Below are positions 30,320 to 40,651 of a DNA stretch of 64,000 nt, one piece after another. The notes beneath the pieces were generated by a model. The model searched no databases. It saw only the letters and a program-made list of their open reading frames with translations, and had not been told where the DNA came from. Source of the DNA: Blastocladiella emersonii ATCC 22665 (taxonomy: Eukaryota; Blastocladiomycota; Blastocladiomycetes; Blastocladiales; Blastocladiaceae); the NCBI GenBank assembly GCA_025594325.1, contig JANHCV010000001.1, positions 4,216,001 through 4,280,000 on the forward strand, in the 5' to 3' direction. Positions within the stretch are counted from its first letter, which is position 1, and the number at the start of each line of letters is the position of its first letter. The translations under genes and the position numbers were made by a program.

Positions 30320-33037
30320 ATGTACTCTTCGTATCGAGACCCGCTGTACACGTCGTACACGGCGGCGACTGCCGGCAACGGCGACGACAAGAAGGCGGCG
30401 GCCGGGTCGCACCGGCCGCGGAACACGTCGGGTGGAAGCGCGAGCGGGACCGGCCATCACCACCACCATGGCCACAGCCACGGCCGGTCCAAGGACAAGG
30501 AGAAGGAGAAGGGCAAAGACGGCTCTTTCCCGTCTCCTTCGCCCGCGCACAGCCCCGACCCAGCGTCCGTCTCGGCCGGATCCGCACCCACGGCGGCCGC
30601 AACCACCACCATTCCTGACTCGCCGCCCGCCGCATTCGATGCGACCAACACCATCGCCGACCCGATGCTGCGCGAGCAGTACGAGACGGCGCTGGCCACG
30701 GCCAAGGACGCCTGGCGGCTCGGGCTCGGCGAGCTGACGGCACTCGACCAGCTGCTCGCGACGCTCGAGGAGATCCGCGCGGTCCAGGCCGCCCCGCCGC
30801 CCGTCGTCTCGCTGTCTCGGAGCTCCTCCGATGCCGCGCCGCCGTCCGAACCCACCGGTCTCCCGACGGTCGAGAGCACCGATTCCGAGGTCGAGCTCCC
30901 ACCACGCTCGCCCGAGTCGCAGAAATCGCTTGGCCGCTCGCAGTCGATGCCGCAGAAGACCGTCGACCGGCCCACGGTCGCCGTGCTCGCCGCGTACCCG
31001 AGCGAGGAGCCCGTCGCCGCGCTCCCCGAATCGCGCCGCACGTCCATGGACCGGCGCCCTTCGACGATGGACCGCCGGCCGTCCATCGACCAGCGCTCGT
31101 CACTCGAGCGGCGGTCGTCGCGCGGCGAGTCGATCCCGCACCTCGACGCGCGCTCGCCGGGTATCGGCGCGCGTCCAGCGCCCGTCGCCAGTGTTGCGTC
31201 GTACAGCACATCGAGCGTCCTCGGCGGCAGCACAGGCTGGACGTCGCAGTCGTCATTTGTGACGTCTCGGCTCCCCGTCAGCACGAGCATCTTCGACCGT
31301 TCCCCGTCGGCCCCGCGGTCGCCGGCCCCGTCGCGCGACGCTACCCCGCTGCTCGGTGACGCGTACTCGGTGATCAAGTCGCTCGGCGAGGGCTCGTTCG
31401 GCAGCATCAAGCTCGCGACGCACGTGGCGTCGGGGCAGAAGGTGGCCATCAAGCAAATCAACCGGATCACGGTGCGCCGGTCGTCGGCCGCGACGCGCAT
31501 GGTTCTCGCCGAGCTCGTGACGCTCCTCACGCTCGACGTGGTCCACGCGAACGTCATATCGCTGCTCGACGTGTTCATGTCGTCGTCGACGCTGTACCTC
31601 GTCACGCGACACGTGCCCGGCGGCGACCTGTTCGAGTGGCTGCGCAAAAAGCCATCAAGCAAGGTCACGCAGGGCGAGGCGCGCCGGCTGTTTGTCCAGC
31701 TCGTGTCGGCGGTCGCGTACTGCCACGGGCTCGGGATCTGTCATCGGTACGTCGTCTTGACCCCCGGTCCTGATTCGAAGGCTGACACAGACCCGTGCGC
31801 TTGTAGTGACATCAAGCTCGAGAACATCCTGATCGACGACCGCGACCAGATCCAGCTCATCGACTTTGGCCTCGCGGCGCCCATTTCGGACCAGCCGCTG
31901 ACGCAGCACGTCGGGTCCGGGTGCTACGCGAGCCCCGAGATGGTCAAGCGCGTGCCGTACCACGGGCCCGACGTGGACGTGTGGTCGCTCGGCGTCCTGT
32001 TGTTCGCGCTGTGCTGCGGCCGGTTCCCGTTCCGCGGCGACGCGCCGAGCGACCTCGCGCGCGCCATCAAGCTCGGCGAGTACAAGTTCCCGTCCAAGGT
32101 GCAGACGTCCGCGTCATGGGCAACGTACCGCGACCTCGTCGCGCAGTGCCTCGAGATGGACGGCGACAAGCGCATCTCGGTCAGCGACCTCGCAAACCAC
32201 CCGTGGATGTCCGAGGCATCCGGGTCCGCGACACCGATCACGGCACCGTGCAGCTGCAAGGGATCGATGACGCTGCTCGATCAGGACGACGAGGCGCTGC
32301 CGGCGAGCCCGTCCCCGCCGGTGCTTCCCGACCCTGCGGCTGCCCCGGTTACGACAAGTACGCCGCCAGAAGTCGCACCAGGTCCTTCGTCGTCGGCGGC
32401 GGTGACCTCGGACCAGCCGATGCTCGAGCCAGCTGCACAAGCACTCGTCCCGCCCAAGAGCCCGGCGCTCGAACGCATCCGCCTCGGCTCGCCCGGCAGC
32501 GCGCGGTCGCGGTCGCTCGACGGTCTGCGCGCGCCGCCCTCGCCGACGACGCAGCGCGCGATCGACGCCGCCCGACTCCTGAGCAAGGCCTCCGAGGCGC
32601 CCTGCAACACGGCCGCGGCGACGGCCGACAACCTCGTGGGCACCGAGCCGGTCGGCGTGTCGCTCGCCGCCATGGACCCTGAACGGTCGCAGTCGCAGAG
32701 CGCGGTCGCGGGCGTTTCGGCATTAGCGCAGTCGCTCGATCTCGCGCAGGTGACGGCCGAGACCCTGGCCGCGGTGGCGGGTCCGGCGGTCGAGCTCGGG
32801 ACCATGGCGACGCGCGGCGGGCGGACCGCGGTCCCGATGCCGGCCATGCCCACGGCCGCCGTGCCTGGGTCCCGCGCAGATCTCGCGAACCGGTGCGGTC
32901 TGGCGTGCCGCATGGCCGAGTACCCGGGCCCGCTGCTCGCGGGAGCGATGCTGCGCGAGATGGCCGCCGGAGCGAAGCGGGTCGCGGCGACGGAGCGGCG
33001 CGCGGGTGGACGTCGCGAGTCGATTGCGCACATCTAG
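30320..33037 (+). CDS. CAMK/SNF1-like serine/threonine protein kinase
   Basis: Exons are 30320-31746 and 31807-33037, giving 885 aa. The N-terminal 345 residues are low complexity: a His-rich patch (HHHHHGHSHG), Lys/Glu repeats and a run of RRxS phosphosite-like motifs (RRTS, RRPS, RRPS, RRSS) near 240-275. The kinase domain spans about 349-610: GEGSFG, VAIK (Lys near 376), HRD-K-N (HRDIKLEN near 477), DFG near 495, and APE as SPE in GSGCYASPEMVKR. The T-loop lacks the usual Thr. All catalytic residues are present. The C-terminal 275 residues are disordered with one conserved-looking block (CRMAEYPGPLLAGAMLREM). The intron splits the HRD Arg codon, is 60 nt and has no in-frame stop, so a retained form would stay open. 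Confidence 0.85.
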   Translation: MYSSYRDPLYTSYTAATAGNGDDKKAAAGSHRPRNTSGGSASGTGHHHHHGHSHGRSKDKEKEKGKDGSFPSPSPAHSPDPASVSAGSAPTAAATTTIPDSPPAAFDATNTIADPMLREQYETALATAKDAWRLGLGELTALDQLLATLEEIRAVQAAPPPVVSLSRSSSDAAPPSEPTGLPTVESTDSEVELPPRSPESQKSLGRSQSMPQKTVDRPTVAVLAAYPSEEPVAALPESRRTSMDRRPSTMDRRPSIDQRSSLERRSSRGESIPHLDARSPGIGARPAPVASVASYSTSSVLGGSTGWTSQSSFVTSRLPVSTSIFDRSPSAPRSPAPSRDATPLLGDAYSVIKSLGEGSFGSIKLATHVASGQKVAIKQINRITVRRSSAATRMVLAELVTLLTLDVVHANVISLLDVFMSSSTLYLVTRHVPGGDLFEWLRKKPSSKVTQGEARRLFVQLVSAVAYCHGLGICHRYVVLTPGPDSKADTDPCACSDIKLENILIDDRDQIQLIDFGLAAPISDQPLTQHVGSGCYASPEMVKRVPYHGPDVDVWSLGVLLFALCCGRFPFRGDAPSDLARAIKLGEYKFPSKVQTSASWATYRDLVAQCLEMDGDKRISVSDLANHPWMSEASGSATPITAPCSCKGSMTLLDQDDEALPASPSPPVLPDPAAAPVTTSTPPEVAPGPSSSAAVTSDQPMLEPAAQALVPPKSPALERIRLGSPGSARSRSLDGLRAPPSPTTQRAIDAARLLSKASEAPCNTAAATADNLVGTEPVGVSLAAMDPERSQSQSAVAGVSALAQSLDLAQVTAETLAAVAGPAVELGTMATRGGRTAVPMPAMPTAAVPGSRADLANRCGLACRMAEYPGPLLAGAMLREMAAGAKRVAATERRAGGRRESIAHI

Positions 33038-33092
33038 GACTCGGGTTTGACGGATACATGGTAGGGATATATTTTGGTTACCCACTGCTACG

Positions 33093-33899
33093 CTACGCAG
33101 GCATCGCGCCGGGCCCCGTGGCCACGGCCTGCAGCACGGCCGACTCGTCGCTGCCCTGCTGGTCGGTGGCGGCGCGGACGCAGTTGACGAGGAAGGAGTC
33201 GAACTCGCGGCGCATCAGGTCAATGTCCTGCTCGATGGAGGTGAAGAAGACGGGGACGCGCGACAGCGGCTTGCCGAGCTTGGGCCGGTTGCGCGACTGG
33301 GCTGGGTTCTCGAGCTTGTGCGAGAAGACGAGGAGCTGCGACTCGCGGAGGTTCGGGAACATGGTCGCCCTGGAATCGCGGGAGGTGAGTGAGCTGGTTA
33401 CGAGTTGGCGGGAAGTGAGCGCACCATTGCTCGAGCGCGCGCTCGTGTGCTCTCTCATCGGCGTTCATGACGAGGAGCAGACCGTGGAGGTCGTTGGCGG
33501 CGGCCGGCCAGAACCCGCGGCAGCTACTCGAATTTCGTCAACAAATGAGCGGTGTGCTTGTTGGTGCGGTAAGGACGCCGGACATACCGTTCATCGCCAG
33601 ACAAGTCCCATAGCTCGACGGTCAAGTTATTGTCCTTGGAACCGAGAACGCGCTGGGGAGCCTTGGCGCCGAAGCCGCTGAGGTCGCGCGCAAACTCGAG
33701 GATGCGGACGCCGTTGGTCGGGACGTACTGGCGCACCATGTCCGGGCGGTCCTGTCCAGCAAGCACATCTGAGGGAGCCGCACGGCGTCAGGGAGAGCTC
33801 TGCAGCGGTGCAACTGGCAGGCGTACTGCTCACGACCGACTTGCCCGCGTGGGGTGGGCCGGCAACGAGGATCTTGATGCGGTTCTTGATGATGGTCAT
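33093..33899 (-). CDS. IFT22: IFT22 / RABL5, intraflagellar transport GTPase-like protein
   Basis: Exons are 33827-33899, 33588-33768, 33425-33523 and 33093-33369, giving 209 aa (human 185). KILVAGPPHAGKSVV is the P-loop. PTNGVRILEF and VELWDLSGDER are the family switch motifs. CRGFWPAAANDLHGLLLVMNAD and ALEQW fit the C-W-P-x and NAD blocks of RABL5, and LRESQLLVFSHK matches the region after the EMW helix. All joins keep phase. IFT22 is a peripheral IFT-B subunit that travels in flagella. The start at 33899 begins directly with the beta-1 strand; in-frame ATGs further up were rejected. It is divergent from RAD54. Confidence 0.87.
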
Positions 33900-34197
33900 G
33901 GTTGCATTGAGTGGAGTCCTACGGCTAGTTTTTAAGGAGCAAAACGACCAACCTGCCCAGCCGCGAGACGCGTCCCGCGACGCGTCGCTCAATCACGTTG
34001 GGCGGGTGCCATGGCTTTCGCCGACCCCGCCTGCCGTCGCCGTTCGTTCGGTGTGAGTCGCAGGGCCATGACTCAGTGGTTCCACGCTCCTCCCCCCGCG
34101 CTCCCAGTGCCCATGTAAGACAACCCGCATCGGCCCCGCCAGTCGCATCCGCCAACCGTCCCGGCACACTGCAACGCATCGACGCCCGCCACCCACC
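33900..34197. promoter_or_regulatory. Divergent promoter, IFT22 / RAD54
   Basis: A 298-bp shared promoter with ACGCGT boxes at 33968 and 33980 forming GACGCGTCCCGCGACGCGTC (33967-33986), 68-87 bp from the IFT22 ATG and about 210 bp from the RAD54 ATG. In yeasts, ACGCGT boxes bound by MBF drive G1/S expression of DNA-repair genes, so a role for RAD54 is as likely as one for IFT22. Confidence 0.6.
33967..33986. promoter_or_regulatory. Composite GACGCGTC pair, copy 2
   Basis: Same architecture as copy 1 at 17138-17157: two ACGCGT cores with starts 12 bp apart and an invariant CGCG between them. The one difference is C for T at the ninth base. Confidence 0.55.
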
Positions 34198-37100
34198 ATG
34201 CCGCCGCGTCGCGTCGCCTCCACGCCCGCGTTCCGCCCGCGCGTGGCGTATGCGCTCTCGTCGGACTCCTCCGACAGCGACTTCTCGTCGAGCGACGACG
34301 AGCCGGCGCCTGCCCCGCCGCCGCGCCTGCGCCGCAACCAGCTGCCCGCCGCGAAACCGCCCGGTGCTGCTGCCGCCCCTGCCCCTGTCCCTGCGCCGGC
34401 ACCGGCCCCTGCTGTCGCGCCCGCCGCTGCACCGTCGACCTCGCGCCGCCTGCGCACGTCCGCGTCGGTCCCGCTGCCCGCCACCGCCTCGAAACCCGCC
34501 TCGTCGCCGCCGTCGATTCTGCCGCCCTCGCTGCACGTGAAACCGGCCGCCGAGGAGAAGAAGGAGGAGGAGCCCATGGATCTCGACCCCGCTGCCGCCG
34601 AGGTCGACGAGCTCGCGGCCGACGACCTGTCCGACGTCGACGAGTTCGCGCCTTCTGCTCAGGACGGCGCGGGCGACGTCGACATGTCGGACGCGGAGGA
34701 GGACGACGCCGAGATCGACATCCTCGACGACGACGTGGTGCTGCCCGCCGACGATGGCGACGAGACCGAGTACGAGGACGGCGATGATGAGGACGATGAT
34801 GTGGTCGTGCCCGCCAAGAAGAAGGCGCCGACGCGGGCCGCCAAGGCCAAGGCTGCTGCTGCCGCACCCGTATCCGCCGCGCCCGCGCCGCGTAACGGTC
34901 TCCGCAAGGCCGCTTCGACGAGCGCGCTCAACATCGACGTGATCATCCCCATCAAGCCGTCGTCGCGCCCGGCGCGCTCGCTGACCACGTCGCCCGTCTC
35001 GGCTGTGGCGACACCCGCTGCGCCAGTGGTGGCGACCCGGACTCGTGCGGCGCCCTCTCGTCGCCCCGTCGTCGTCGATGACGACAGCGACGAGGCCGAG
35101 CAGGAGCCCGAGGCCGAACCCGAGCCAGCACCCGTCGATGACGATGACGGCGACGAGGAGTTTGCCGCGAGCGAGGCCGAGGAGGACGACGACGCCTACG
35201 ACGACCCCGAGGACTCCAAGAAGCGCAAGGCCGGCGCCGCTGCGCCTGCGGCCAAGCCGCCCGCCGCCAAGGCGCTCCGCCCTGCTGCGTCCGCATCGCC
35301 GGCGGCGGTGGGACCAAGACCACTCGGTCTCGGCGGCGGCGGCGGCGGCCGCAGCCCCGGGTCGCTCCTCAAGCCGGGGCTCGGCGCGTCGGGTCCCGCG
35401 GGTGCCAAGCGCCCGCCCCCGCCGCTCGGCGGCCGTCTCGGGACTCGGCCGATGGGGGCTAACGGCCTCTCGCGCCCGACCCCGACGACGTCGCTGCCTC
35501 GCCCGCTCGGTGCACGCTCGGCGCGTACGACCCGCTCGGGTGCTACTCCCAGCTTCGCGCCGCCGCGTCCGCTCGGGCTGGTGCGTTACCCGGAGCCGAT
35601 TGCGTTCGATTTGCCGCTGCGTGTGCTGACCTTACTTCGCGACCAGGGGCCAAGAAACCCGTTGCCGGCCCCGCTCTCCTCGGGCTCGCAGCGGAGTGAC
35701 GACTCGAACGCCGAGAACACCAAGCTCATTGTACGTCGTCACCCTGCGTGGCCCGCCGCCCGCCGAAACTGACTTGCTGCTATCGTAGGAGACGCCGCTC
35801 GGGTACATCCCGCCGACGCTGGTCCGGGAGTACAAGCTACCGACATTCAAAGTCGAGCCGGTTGCCAAGCGCAACCCGATGCGGAACCGAGCGCTCGGGA
35901 TGCGTGCCGGCAAGAAGCCGCCCGCGCGCCCGTTGCACGACCCCGAGGCCGACGGCGCGCTGGTCCTGTGGCACCCGCTCGAGCTCACGGCCGAGGAGCA
36001 GACCAAGGTCAAGGAGGAGGACAGGCCCGTGCACGTCGTCGTGGACCCGCGCCTGTCGCGCATCCTGCGCCCGCACCAGATCGACGGCGTCATCTTCATG
36101 TACCGGTGCGTGACCGGGGTCCAGGTGCCCAACGTCCAGGGGTGCATCATGGCCGACGAGATGGGCCTCGGCAAGACGCTCCAGTGCATCACGCTGCTGT
36201 GGACGCTGCTCCAGCAGTCGCCTGTCGCGGGCAAGGGGACGATCGACAAGGCCATCATCGTGTGCCCGTCGTCGCTCGTGCGCAACTGGGCCAACGAGTT
36301 TACGGTACGTTTCGACGCCGCACTGGCGCCATCGGGCTGCTCACTCACGTCCTCCCCGCGTCCCTCGCGCAGAAATGGCTCGGCAAGGGCACGATCAACG
36401 CGCTGTGCGCTGACAACAAGGGGTCCAAGGAGCAGTCGGTCAAGGAGATCAAGCAGTTCGTGTCGGCGCAGGGCAACATCGCCAACCCGGTCCTGATCAT
36501 CAGCTACGAGTCGCTGCGCCTTTACTCGCCGTACCTCGGGCAGACACCCATCGGGCTCCTGCTGTGCGACGAGGGCCACCGGCTCAAGAACTCGAACTCG
36601 CAGACGTTCCAGGCGCTCAACGCCCTCAACATCCCGCGGCGCGTGATCCTGTCGGGCACGCCGATCCAGAACGACCTGACCGAGTACTTTTCGCTGCTCA
36701 ACTTCTCGTGCCCGGGCCTGCTCGGGTCCGAGACCGAGTTCCGGCGCAACTTCGAGCTGCCGATTCTGCGCGGGCGCGACTCGGACGCCACCGATAAGGA
36801 CAAGGCCGTGTCCGAGGCCAAGCTCGCCGAGATGATCGGGATCGCCAACAAGGTGATGATCCGGCGCACGCAGGAGCTGCTGCAGAAGTACCTGCCGCAC
36901 AAGCAGGAGCACGTCGTGTTCTGCAAGATGGCGCCGGTGCAGCTCGACATGTACACGTCGTACCTCGAGTCGCCCGAGGTCAAGGCGCTGCTGCGCGGCA
37001 AGGACTCGCAGCCGCTCAAGGCCATCGGGTACCTCAAGAAGCTCGTCAACCACCCGTGCCTCGTCGACGAGCACCGCGAGCTCCGGCTCGCCGAGTCGGG

Positions 37101-38172
37101 CAAGATGCTCCTCCTCGAGCGCATGCTGCACAAGATCAAGACCACCACCCAGGACAAGATCGTGCTCATCTCCAACTACACCCAGACGCTAGACGTATTC
37201 GAGCGCATGTGCCGCGCCCGCGCGTGGGGGTGCCTGCGGCTCGACGGCACCATGACCGTCAAGAAGCGCCAGAAGCTCGTCGACCAGTTTAACGACCCGG
37301 CCGGCGGTGGTACGTGGTCCCTACTCTCGTCTGCGTGGACCGATGGTTTGCTGACCATGGCCTCGACCTCGCATTCAGAGTTCGTGTTCCTGCTCAGTAG
37401 TAAGGCCGGCGGGTGTGGCATCAACCTGATCGGCGCGAACCGACTCGTGCTCTTTGGTACTTTCCGCACGGCTTCGCTTCGATGTCGAGCCTCGCTCACT
37501 CTGATTCCCGTGTGTAGATCCCGACTGGAACCCGGCCTCGGACGCGCAGGCGCTGGCCCGAGTCTGGCGAGGTACTCCGCCGCCTCGCGGCCGCGACTGC
37601 TGATCTGTCACTCACCCCTCACCCTGCTTGTAGATGGCCAGAAGAAGACGTGCTGGCTGTACCGGTTCATCGCGACGGGTACCATTGAGGAGAAAATCTT
37701 CCAGCGCCAGTGCCACAAGCAGATGGTATGCGTCGCTCGCGACCTCGCCTCCCCTCGTCGGGCCCCACTAACGACCCCGCTCGCGCACGCGTAGCTCTCC
37801 AACTGTGTCGTTGACGAGGAGCTCGAGGTCGAGCGGCACTTTTCGCTCGATAACCTGCGCATGCTGTTCGTGTACAACGGCAATACGCCGTCCGACACGC
37901 ACGACACGTTCAAGTGTACGGTTATTTGGCTCGCGCACCCCGCTCCTCTGCATCACTGACCCCGCCGCATGATCCCTGTAGGCAAACGGTGCGTCAACGG
38001 GCGCCAGTTCAAGCCGCCGCCGCGCGACAACGTGTCGTCGCGCAACGCGGCCACGGACATGAGTCTGTGGAACCACTTCTCGGCGCTCGACCTGAACAAG
38101 ATGCCGGACCCGATGCTCCGCGAGTGCGGCAAGGACATTGTGTCGTTTGTGTTCCAGAACGAGACGACGTAG
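34198..38172 (+). CDS. RAD54: RAD54 DNA repair/recombination translocase (SNF2 family)
   Basis: Exons are 34198-35730, 35789-36304, 36373-37309, 37379-37456, 37518-37571, 37634-37725, 37795-37915 and 37982-38172, giving 1173 aa. The first 500 residues are disordered with acidic blocks. A stop-free 66-nt segment at 35581-35646 (GTGCGT...ACCAG) may be a further intron. The core has [11 protein letters not shown] (motif I), DEGHRLKNS (II), [10 protein letters not shown] (III), [12 protein letters not shown] (IV), [17 protein letters not shown] (V) and [27 protein letters not shown] (VI region). This last stretch and [14 protein letters not shown] are specific to Rad54. It remodels Rad51-DNA filaments during homologous recombination. 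Low introns density in the first 1.5 kb contrasts with six introns in the last 900 bp. Confidence 0.93.
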
Positions 38173-38385
38173 CGATATCGGCTTTTTATATACAGTAATT
38201 CGTTCCTTCTTCGTCGTCGCGACTCTGACGCGGTTCCTCCTTCGTGATCGCGTCTCTGATGTGGCGCAGGGCCGCACGTGTGGTTGCGACGATCCTCGCT
38301 TCAACCAAGGGAACTGCTTCAACACGGTCGAGGCCGCTTTCCCTCCCAACACCCACACACTTGCAACGAATCACCGCACTCTGCC

Positions 38386-39316
38386 ATGTCAGCACCCCAT
38401 GCATCTCCCGCCTCGGGCACCGCCGACCCGCCAGCAACCGCGGCGCAGCCCAAGTTCGTGATCCAGCCGGGCACCGCGCTCGCGGCCGCGGGCGTCGCGT
38501 TCGCCGTCGGCCTGGGTGCTTCGTGGCTGCTCGCGCGGCGCGGCAAGCTGCCGAACCCGGGCGCCGTCGAGGCCATGATCGAGCAGCGCGCGTCGCCGTC
38601 GTCGCCCGGCGCCGGCGCGGCCGTCGCGTCCCGAATCAGCAGCGCCGCTGCCGCCATGGCGCCCGCAACGCCGACCTCGGCGCCTCCTGCCGCCGCAGCG
38701 ACACGCCGGATCCAGACCAACCGCATCGGTGGCCGCGTGCAGCCCGCGGGCACCATGTCCCCCGCCGCGGCGGCCGCAGCGATCGAGCAGGCGCAGCAGC
38801 GGCCGAGCGCCAAGGACGCGATGAAGCTCGGGTTCCGCGCGGCGCTCGATATCACGGGGTCCGACGACGTGCCGCGGTCGTCTGCTGCCGCGGCAGGGGG
38901 TAAGGCGGCCGGCCCGCCCGATGCCGCCGACATGGTGTACGCGGCCAAGGCCTTCGGGATCGGCACCGCGCTCGCGCTGTCGCTGTTCGGCGTCGGGACG
39001 TGGGCGACGATGAAGGCGCTCGGCGTCAGCGATGTGCGCGCGCTTGCAGGACGGCTCACGCGAAAAGGAGTGACTGACTCGGTCCGTGTCTGTGTAGATC
39101 GCCGGATTCCACCTGCGGATGCGCGAGGTGCTCGGCCTGCGCGTGCTCGCCATCAACGAGTCCCTCAAGCCGCACACCGAGTTCCTGCGCGTGCCCGAGC
39201 CCGACAATGCCGAGGCCGACGACGCGGCCGCGTTCGCGACGCTCGAGCGGGCATGGGACAACGAGGAGGCCGATGTTGACGGGCAGGATGGCGCAGCCGA
39301 GATCGTGGCTGCGTGA
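38386..39316 (+). CDS. TMEM242-like membrane protein
   Basis: Exons are 38386-39033 and 39098-39316, giving 288 aa. Two hydrophobic helices: residues about 26-48 (GTALAAAGVAFAVGLGASWLL) and 192-212 (GIGTALALSLFGVGTWATMK). The second, continuing KALGVSD-IAGFHLRMREVL across the intron, lines up with the TMEM242 signature (WKALGV...F.SKMQ). TMEM242 in animals is a mitochondrial inner-membrane assembly factor for ATP synthase c-ring and complex I. The Ala/Pro-rich loop between helices is much longer here. An alternative donor (GTGACT at 39070) would keep 12 more residues; the GTGCGC donor at 39034 gives the better family match. Confidence 0.65.
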
Positions 39317-39340
39317 CGGTGTATATACGACTTTTATTTA

Positions 39341-40651
39341 TCAAACCTCAATGAGCTCGAACGCGGACCACGGCGCTGGTGCGTCAGCGCACCCGAGCGG
39401 CTCCTCGGCGTTCGTCAGCGTCGTGGGCACGGTCACGAAGCGGTGTAGCCGGTCGTCGTACAGCACGAACCGGTGCGAGTCAACCATGACGAGCAGCCAC
39501 GACTGCGCGTTCGACCACTCGCTGCCCGCCGAGTTGGTGCGAACCGACCCGCGCGGTGTGCGGCCCGCGAGCCGGAGCCCGTAAGGCCGGCGCGCCGAAA
39601 GTACCACGCGTGGCGGGTGTCGCCGCAGCCGCCGCGCGTCGTCGACGCCGTACTCGTGCTCGCTGTCGTCGTCGCCTGACGACGAGTCCGTGTCGTAGTC
39701 GCTCTCCGAGTCCGAGTCCGAGTCGTCGTCAGAGTCCGAGTCGTCGTCGTCGTCGTCGGAATCGTTGGCGTCCTCGTCGTCCTCGTCGGCCCAGCCCGAG
39801 TCGGACTCGGCCTCTGATTCGGACTCGGACTCTGACGACGCGCCGCCGTCGCTGATCGAGGAACCGAGCGGCGAGTCGGCACCACTGATCCCAGACAAGT
39901 CGACGAGCGCGCCGGGGTTGACGAGGACGAGGCACGACTGCAGGTTGTAGGACGCGGGCTTCCGGCAAAACGCCCAGCGCGCGAGCTCCTTGCCGCCGCC
40001 GTCGGACCGCAACCGGTGCGTGTCGGCGTCGACGAGGACGACCGAGGCGCCGTCGGACCCGATGGTGAGCACGCGTCCGCTGCTCGCGTGGCGCAGGAGA
40101 ACATGCCCGCCGCGCGGGCGGTCGTCCTCGTCGTCGTCGGGGCTCGGGAGGTGCGGCGTGACGAGGTCGTTGCCCGGGTCGTCGTCGCTCGGCGACCACT
40201 TGAACCGCGCGCACGCCGTGATGTGGTTCTGGGTGAGAAACGTCCCCGCGCCGTCGTCGTCGAGCGCGCACAGGAACTGGTGGCGCATCGTGTCCATGAG
40301 TGCGAGCCAGCCGTCGCCGACGCCGCACACGTAGAACTCCTCGGACGGCTGCAGGCCGGGCGGGTCGCTCGGGTCGACGGTCGCGGCGCCGTACGGGTCC
40401 TCGACCGACAGGTACCGGCCCGTCTTGGGCGACGCGAAGCGCACGACGACCGGCAGGTGGCCGGGCGCGCGCGGACTCGCGGCGTGCTGCACGATGACGC
40501 GGTGCGAGTCCACGGGCGTGTGCTCGGCCTCGTCCTTGTCGAGCGTCGCGTACGTCTCGTGGTACGTCTGCAGCGTCGCCTGCGTTCCTGACCGAACGAG
40601 CGGCTGCACGAGCAGCGCTTGCGGCGAGGGGGCGGCGCGCGTGAGACCCAT
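39341..40651 (-). CDS. Orphan protein, possible beta-trefoil, with long acidic hinge
   Basis: Intronless, 436 aa. I do not recognise the family. Residues 1-230 contain spaced hydrophobic/Gly motifs of the type seen in beta-trefoils (VRFASPKTGRYLSVEDP, DGWLALMDTMRHQFLCAL, GHVLLRHASSGRVLTIG). Residues about 275-340 are almost wholly Ser, Asp and Glu. The C-terminus resumes a similar pattern (SWLLVMVDSHRFVLYDDRLHRFV). A split trefoil or fascin-like fold interrupted by an acidic loop is a guess. The stop is 24 bp from the TMEM242-like stop on the other strand. Confidence 0.7.
   Translation of the reverse strand: MGLTRAAPSPQALLVQPLVRSGTQATLQTYHETYATLDKDEAEHTPVDSHRVIVQHAASPRAPGHLPVVVRFASPKTGRYLSVEDPYGAATVDPSDPPGLQPSEEFYVCGVGDGWLALMDTMRHQFLCALDDDGAGTFLTQNHITACARFKWSPSDDDPGNDLVTPHLPSPDDDEDDRPRGGHVLLRHASSGRVLTIGSDGASVVLVDADTHRLRSDGGGKELARWAFCRKPASYNLQSCLVLVNPGALVDLSGISGADSPLGSSISDGGASSESESESEAESDSGWADEDDEDANDSDDDDDDSDSDDDSDSDSESDYDTDSSSGDDDSEHEYGVDDARRLRRHPPRVVLSARRPYGLRLAGRTPRGSVRTNSAGSEWSNAQSWLLVMVDSHRFVLYDDRLHRFVTVPTTLTNAEEPLGCADAPAPWSAFELIEV

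Noticed and set aside
33900-33992. Upstream in-frame ATG for IFT22 at 33992
   Set aside because: It adds 31 residues before the first beta strand and runs through the paired ACGCGT element, which looks like promoter.
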